Assembly (NCBI GenBank): GCA_007570785.1 | Contig: ML660201.1 | Span: forward strand, 39,922,588-39,986,587 | Length of the DNA stretch: 64,000 nt | Direction of reading: 5' to 3' | Origin: Antilocapra americana | Taxonomy: Eukaryota; Chordata; Mammalia; Artiodactyla; Antilocapridae | Part shown: piece by piece, positions 57,577 through 64,000 of the stretch | How positions within the stretch are numbered: position 1 is the first letter of the stretch | How the letters are laid out: each line of letters begins with the position of its first letter | Notes under the pieces: model-generated | Databases searched by the model: none | The model's input: the letters and a program-made list of their open reading frames with translations, nothing else | What the model was told of the DNA's origin: nothing | Translations under genes and position numbers: made by a program

Positions 57577-60500
57577 AAGGTAAGAGAAACCCCAGTAAGA
57601 CAGTAGGCGCTGAGAGAGGGCATCAGAGGGCAGACAAACTGAAACCACAATCACAGAAAACTAACCAATCTAATCACACAGACCACAGCCTTGTCTACCT
57701 CAATGAAACTAAGCCATGCCGTGTGGGGCCACCCAAGATGGATGGGTCATGGTGGAGAGTTCTGACAAAATGTGGTCCACTGGAGAAGGGCATGGCAAAC
57801 CACTTCAGTATTCTTGCCTTGAGAACCCCATGAACAGTATGAAAAGGCAAAAAGATAGGACACTGAAAGATGAACTCCCTATGTCTGTAGGTGCCCAATA
57901 TTCTACTGGAGATCAGTGGAGATATAACTCCAGAAATAATGAAGAGACGGAGCCAAAGCAAAAACAACACCCAGTTGTGGATGTGACTGGTGATGGAAGT
58001 AAAGTCCGATGCTGTAAAGAGCAGTATTGCATAGGAACCTGGAACGTTAGGTCCATGACTCAAGGCAAATTGCAAGTGGTCAAACAGGTTATGGCAAGAG
58101 TGAACGTCGACATTTTAGGAATCAGCAAACTAAAATGGACTGGAATGGGTGAATTTAACTCAGATGACCATTATATCTATATTGTGGGCAGGAATCCCTT
58201 GGAAGAAATGGAGTAGCCATCATAGTCAACAGAAGAGTCTGAAATGCAGTACTTGGATGCAATCTCAAAAACGACAGAATGGTCTCTGTTCGTTTCCAAG
58301 GCAAACCATTCAATATCACAGTAATCTAAGTCTATGCCCTGACCAGTAATGCTGAAGAAGCTGAAGTTGACAGTTCTATGAAGACCCGCAAGACCTTTTA
58401 GAAATAACATCCCCAAAATATGTCCTTTTCGTTATAGGGGACTGGGATGCAAAAGTAGGAAGTCAAGAAACACCTGGAGTAACAGGCAAATTTGGCCTTG
58501 GAGTACAGAATGAAGCAGGGCAAAGGCTAATAGAGTTCTGCCAAGAGAACGCACTGGTCATAGCAAACACCCTCTTCCAACAACACAATAGAAGACTCTA
58601 CACATGGACATCACCAGATGGCCAACACCGAAATCAGATTGATTATATTCTTTGCAGCCAAAGATGGAGAAGCTCTATACAGTCAGCAAAAACAAGACTG
58701 GGAGCTGACTGTGGCTCAGGTCATGAACTCCTTATTGCCAAATTCAGACTTAAATTGAAGAAAGTGGGGAAAACCACTAGACCATTCCGGTATGACCTAA
58801 ATCAAATCCCTTATTATTATACAGTGTAAGTGAGAAATAGATTTAAAGGACTAGATCTGATAGACAGAGTGCCTCAGGAACTATGGACAGAGGTTCATGA
58901 CATTATACAGAAGACAGGCATCAAGACCATCCCCAGGAAAAAGAAATGCCAAAAAGCAAAATGGCTGTCTGAGGAGGCCTTACAAATAGCTGTGAAAAGA
59001 AGAGAAGTGAAAAGCAAAGGAGAAAAGCAAAGATATACCCATTCAATGGAGAAGGCAATGGCACCCCACTCCAGTACTCTTGCCTGGAAACTTGCATGGA
59101 CAGAGGAGCCTGCTGGCTGCAGTCCATGGGGCCGCAAAGAGTCAGACACAACTGAGCGACTTCACTTACACTTTTCATTCTCATGCATTGAGAAGGAAAT
59201 GGCAGGCCACTCCAGTGTTCTTGCCTGGAGAATCCCAGGGATGGAAGAGCCTGGTAGGCTGCCGTCTATGGGGTTGCACAGAGTCGGACATGACTGAAGC
59301 GACTTAGCAGCAGCAGCATACCCATTTGAATGCAGAGTTCCAAAGAATACCAAGGAGAGATAAGAAAGACTTCCTCAGTGATGAGTCCAAAGAAATAGAG
59401 GAAAACAATAGAATGGGAAAGACTAGAGATCTCTTCAAGAAAATTAGAGATACCAAGGGAACATTTCATTCAAAGATGGGCTCAATGAAGGACAGAAAGG
59501 TAGTGACCTAACAGAAGCAGAAGATATTAAGAAGAGGTGGCAAGAATATACAGAAAAACTGTACAAAAAAGATCTTCATGACCCAGATAACCACCATGCT
59601 GTGATCACTCACCTAGAGCCAGACATCCTGGAATGTGAAGTCAAGTGGGCCTTAGAAAGCATCACTACGAACAAAGCTAGTGGAGGTGATGGCATTCCAG
59701 TTGAACTATTTCAAATCCTGAAAGATGATCCTGTGAAAGTGCTGTACTCAATATGCCAGCAAATTTGGAAAACTCAGCAGTGGCCACAGGACTGGAAAAG
59801 GTCAGTTTTCATTCCAATCCCAAAGAAAGGCAATGCCAAAGAATGTTCAAACTACCACACAATTGCACTCATCTCACATGCTAGTAAAGTAATGCTCAAA
59901 ATTCTCCAAGCCAGGCTTCAGCAATATGTGAACCGTTAACTTCCAAACGTTCAAGTTGATTTTAGAAAAGGCAGAGGAACCAGATACCAAATTGCCAACA
60001 TCCACTGGATCATCGAAAAAACAAGAGAGTTCCAGAAAAACATATATTTCTGCTTTATTGACTATGCCAAAAATCCTTTGATTGTGTGGATCACAATAAA
60101 CTGTGGAAAATTCCTCAAGAGATGGGCATACCAGATCACCTGACCTGCCTCTTGAGAAACCTGTATGCAGGTCAAGAAGCAACAGATAGAACTGAACATG
60201 GAACAACTGACTGGTTCCAAATCAGGAAAGGAGTACATCAAGGCTGTATATTGTCACCCTGCTTATTTAACTTATATGCAGAGTACATCATGAGACATGC
60301 TAGACTGGAGGAAGCACAAGCTGGAATCAAGACTGCCGGGAGAAATATCAATAACCTCAGATATGCAGATGACACCACCCTTACGGCAGAAAGTGAAGAA
60401 GAACTAAAGAGTCTCTTGATGAAAGTGAAAGAGAGTGAAAAAGTTGGTTTAAAGCTCACCATTCAGAAAACTAAGATCATGGCATCCAGTCCCATCATTT

Positions 60501-61128
60501 CATGGTAAATAGATGGGGAAATAGTGGAAACAGTGGCTGACTTTATTTTGGGGGCTCCAAAATCACTGCAGATGGTGATTGCAGCCATGAAATAAAAGAC
60601 ACTTGCTCCTTGGAAAGAAAGTTATGACCAACCTAGACAGCCTATTAAAAAGCAGAGACGTTACTTTGCCAACAAAGGGCTGTCTAGTCAAGGCTATGGT
60701 TTTTCCAGTAGTCATGTATGGACATGAGAGTTGGACTATAAAGAAAGCTGAGAGCCGAAGAATTGACGCTTTTGAAGTGTGTTGTTGGAGAAGACTCTTG
60801 AGAGTCCCTTGGACTGCAAGGAGATCCAACCAGTCAATCCTAAAGGACATGAATCCTGAGTGTTCATTGGAAGGACTGATGTTGAAGCTGAAACTCCAAT
60901 ACTTAGGCCACTTGATGCGAAGAGCTGACTCATTTGAAAAGACCCTGCTGCTGGGAAAGATTGAAGGCAGCGGGAGAAGAGGACGACAGAGGATGAGATG
61001 GTTGGATGGCATCACCAACTCAATGGACATGAGCTTGCATCAACTCTGGGAGGCCTGGCATGCTGCAGTCCATGGTGTCGCAAAGTCAGACATAACAGAG
61101 TGACTGAACTGAACTGAACTGAAGGACT
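57577..61128 (+). mobile_element. BovB (RTE) LINE, nearly full length, inactive
   Basis: Starts near ggtaagagaaaccccagtaa and ends with the tandem gaactgaact tail (about 61105-61122). Domains in order: AP-type endonuclease from about 58031 (IGTWNVRSM), linker, then reverse transcriptase with [15 protein letters not shown] at about 59605 and an intact YADD at 60362-60373. Inactivating changes: Lys for the catalytic Glu in the endonuclease motif SELKW (58127-58129), a 1-base deletion near 58176-58185 leading to a stop at 58214-58216, further frame breaks, and a SINE insertion at 59044. Confidence 0.93.
59044..59317 (+). repeat. Bov-A2 SINE inside the BovB, with 9-bp target duplication
   Basis: Dimeric Bov-A2 with (cag)4 tail. 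Direct repeats atacccatt at 59035-59043 and 59318-59326 mark the insertion; BovB sequence resumes with tgaatgcagagttcc. Confidence 0.92.
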
Positions 61129-61215
61129 CAGAGCCTGATGAAAGAATTGTTTCATATCAGATAAGAGGGGAGCAGGAAAGGTGAATGTGTGGCCTAAATA
61201 GTGGAAATTTTTGAA

Positions 61216-61228
61216 GGCAAATTCTTTT
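61216..61228. repeat. Target-site duplication, left copy
   Basis: ggcaaattctttt, repeated exactly at 63481-63493. It flanks the CSK retrocopy; the T run just right of it is the retrocopy's poly-A in reverse. Confidence 0.9.
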
Positions 61229-63480
<2,252 letters not shown>

Positions 63481-63493
63481 GGCAAATTCTTTT
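63481..63493. repeat. Target-site duplication, right copy
   Basis: Exact second copy of ggcaaattctttt; marks the 5' end of the CSK retrocopy. Confidence 0.9.
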
Positions 63494-64000
63494 GACGATT
63501 TATTTTTTTTCTTTGTGAAGTGATAGACCGTGGTTCTTTATACACTCGAGAAAGGGGAAGATTTAAATTAGCCATTAAGGAAAATGGAAAAGAGAGCTGC
63601 CTAGGAAAACGAAGAAGGATATCTGGGTGTGATGGAGAACCTGATAGACTTGAAGACCATGAATTCTAAGTTTAACGCCAAGGTCTGCCTCCGTGAGATT
63701 TTCTCTACCAATCTAAGCACTTTAGATGTGGGTGTAGTTCAGGTTACTAGACTGGAAATACAGAAAGACTTTAAATATATTGACACGAGAATGCTAGAAA
63801 TGCTCGACCACAGAACAGAAGCTACCTAATGAAAGAAGTGAAAACAACAGGGGGATGAAAATCTCTCTGAAAATGAAGAGCAAATTTAGTAGGAGTCAAC
63901 AAGTGAGAGAGCTGTAAAGATGGGAAATACTGTTAAAAGTTAATGACAATTACAAATGTGGAAGCCAAGGAGACTGAGAAAAGAGAATAACTTTAATGAT
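63494..64000. other. DNAH12 intron, right end of window
   Basis: A-rich sequence with a 66-codon open frame at 63629-63829 that I do not recognise and do not consider coding. No splice-bounded dynein exon found. Confidence 0.45.

Noticed and set aside
63629..63829. 66-codon frame at the right end as the next DNAH12 exon
   Set aside because: Its sequence does not match the expected continuation after the AAA2 Walker B exon (a conserved LCLMSGE-like start) and lacks a suitable acceptor.

Overview
The window is mammalian nuclear DNA from a bovid ruminant (cattle, sheep, goat or a close relative). The evidence is the repeat content. BovB (RTE-type) LINEs, Bov-tA/Bov-A2 SINEs with their typical tRNA-Glu heads, and CHR-type artiodactyl SINEs lie on both strands throughout, among older MIR, L1, L2 and hAT relics. 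Base composition is AT-rich, except for about 2 kb near the right end.

There is one protein-coding gene, on the + strand and open at both ends: an axonemal dynein heavy chain that I recognise as DNAH12. I can place 28 consecutive coding exons between 513 and 56477, all with AG acceptors and GT donors. They join into one open frame of 4701 bases (1567 codons). They cover part of the N-terminal stem (exons to about 22.3 kb), the linker (22.8-37 kb), the whole first AAA+ module (37.5-45 kb) and the start of AAA2 (52.4-56.5 kb). Earlier exons lie left of base 1. The rest of the motor (AAA2 end to AAA6, stalk, C-terminus) lies right of base 64000. The encoded protein is an inner-arm dynein motor of cilia and flagella.

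The introns are stacks of transposable elements. The main ones are six BovB pieces (1.2-1.75, 5.6-6.4, 20.8-21.9, 41.2-42.9, 46.1-47.1 and 57.6-61.1 kb), an antisense L1 with recognisable ORF1 (about 24.5-28.5 kb), a solo retroviral LTR (16.9-17.2 kb), two TA-flanked MITE-like elements, and dozens of SINEs. A nearly pure A+T tract occupies about 53.2-54.1 kb.

The last intron (from 56478 to beyond the window) carries a nearly full-length but dead BovB. Beside it is an antisense processed pseudogene of the tyrosine kinase CSK (61.2-63.5 kb), bounded by a 13-bp target-site duplication. It accounts for the GC-rich tail.

I did not find a new multi-gene system. The points most worth checking are a lost glycine in the DNAH12 AAA2 P-loop, the CSK retrocopy with an apparently duplicated start region, two inverted duplications inside introns, and an exact 32-bp palindrome. 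Gene assignments rest on recognising protein sequence by eye; no alignment was run.
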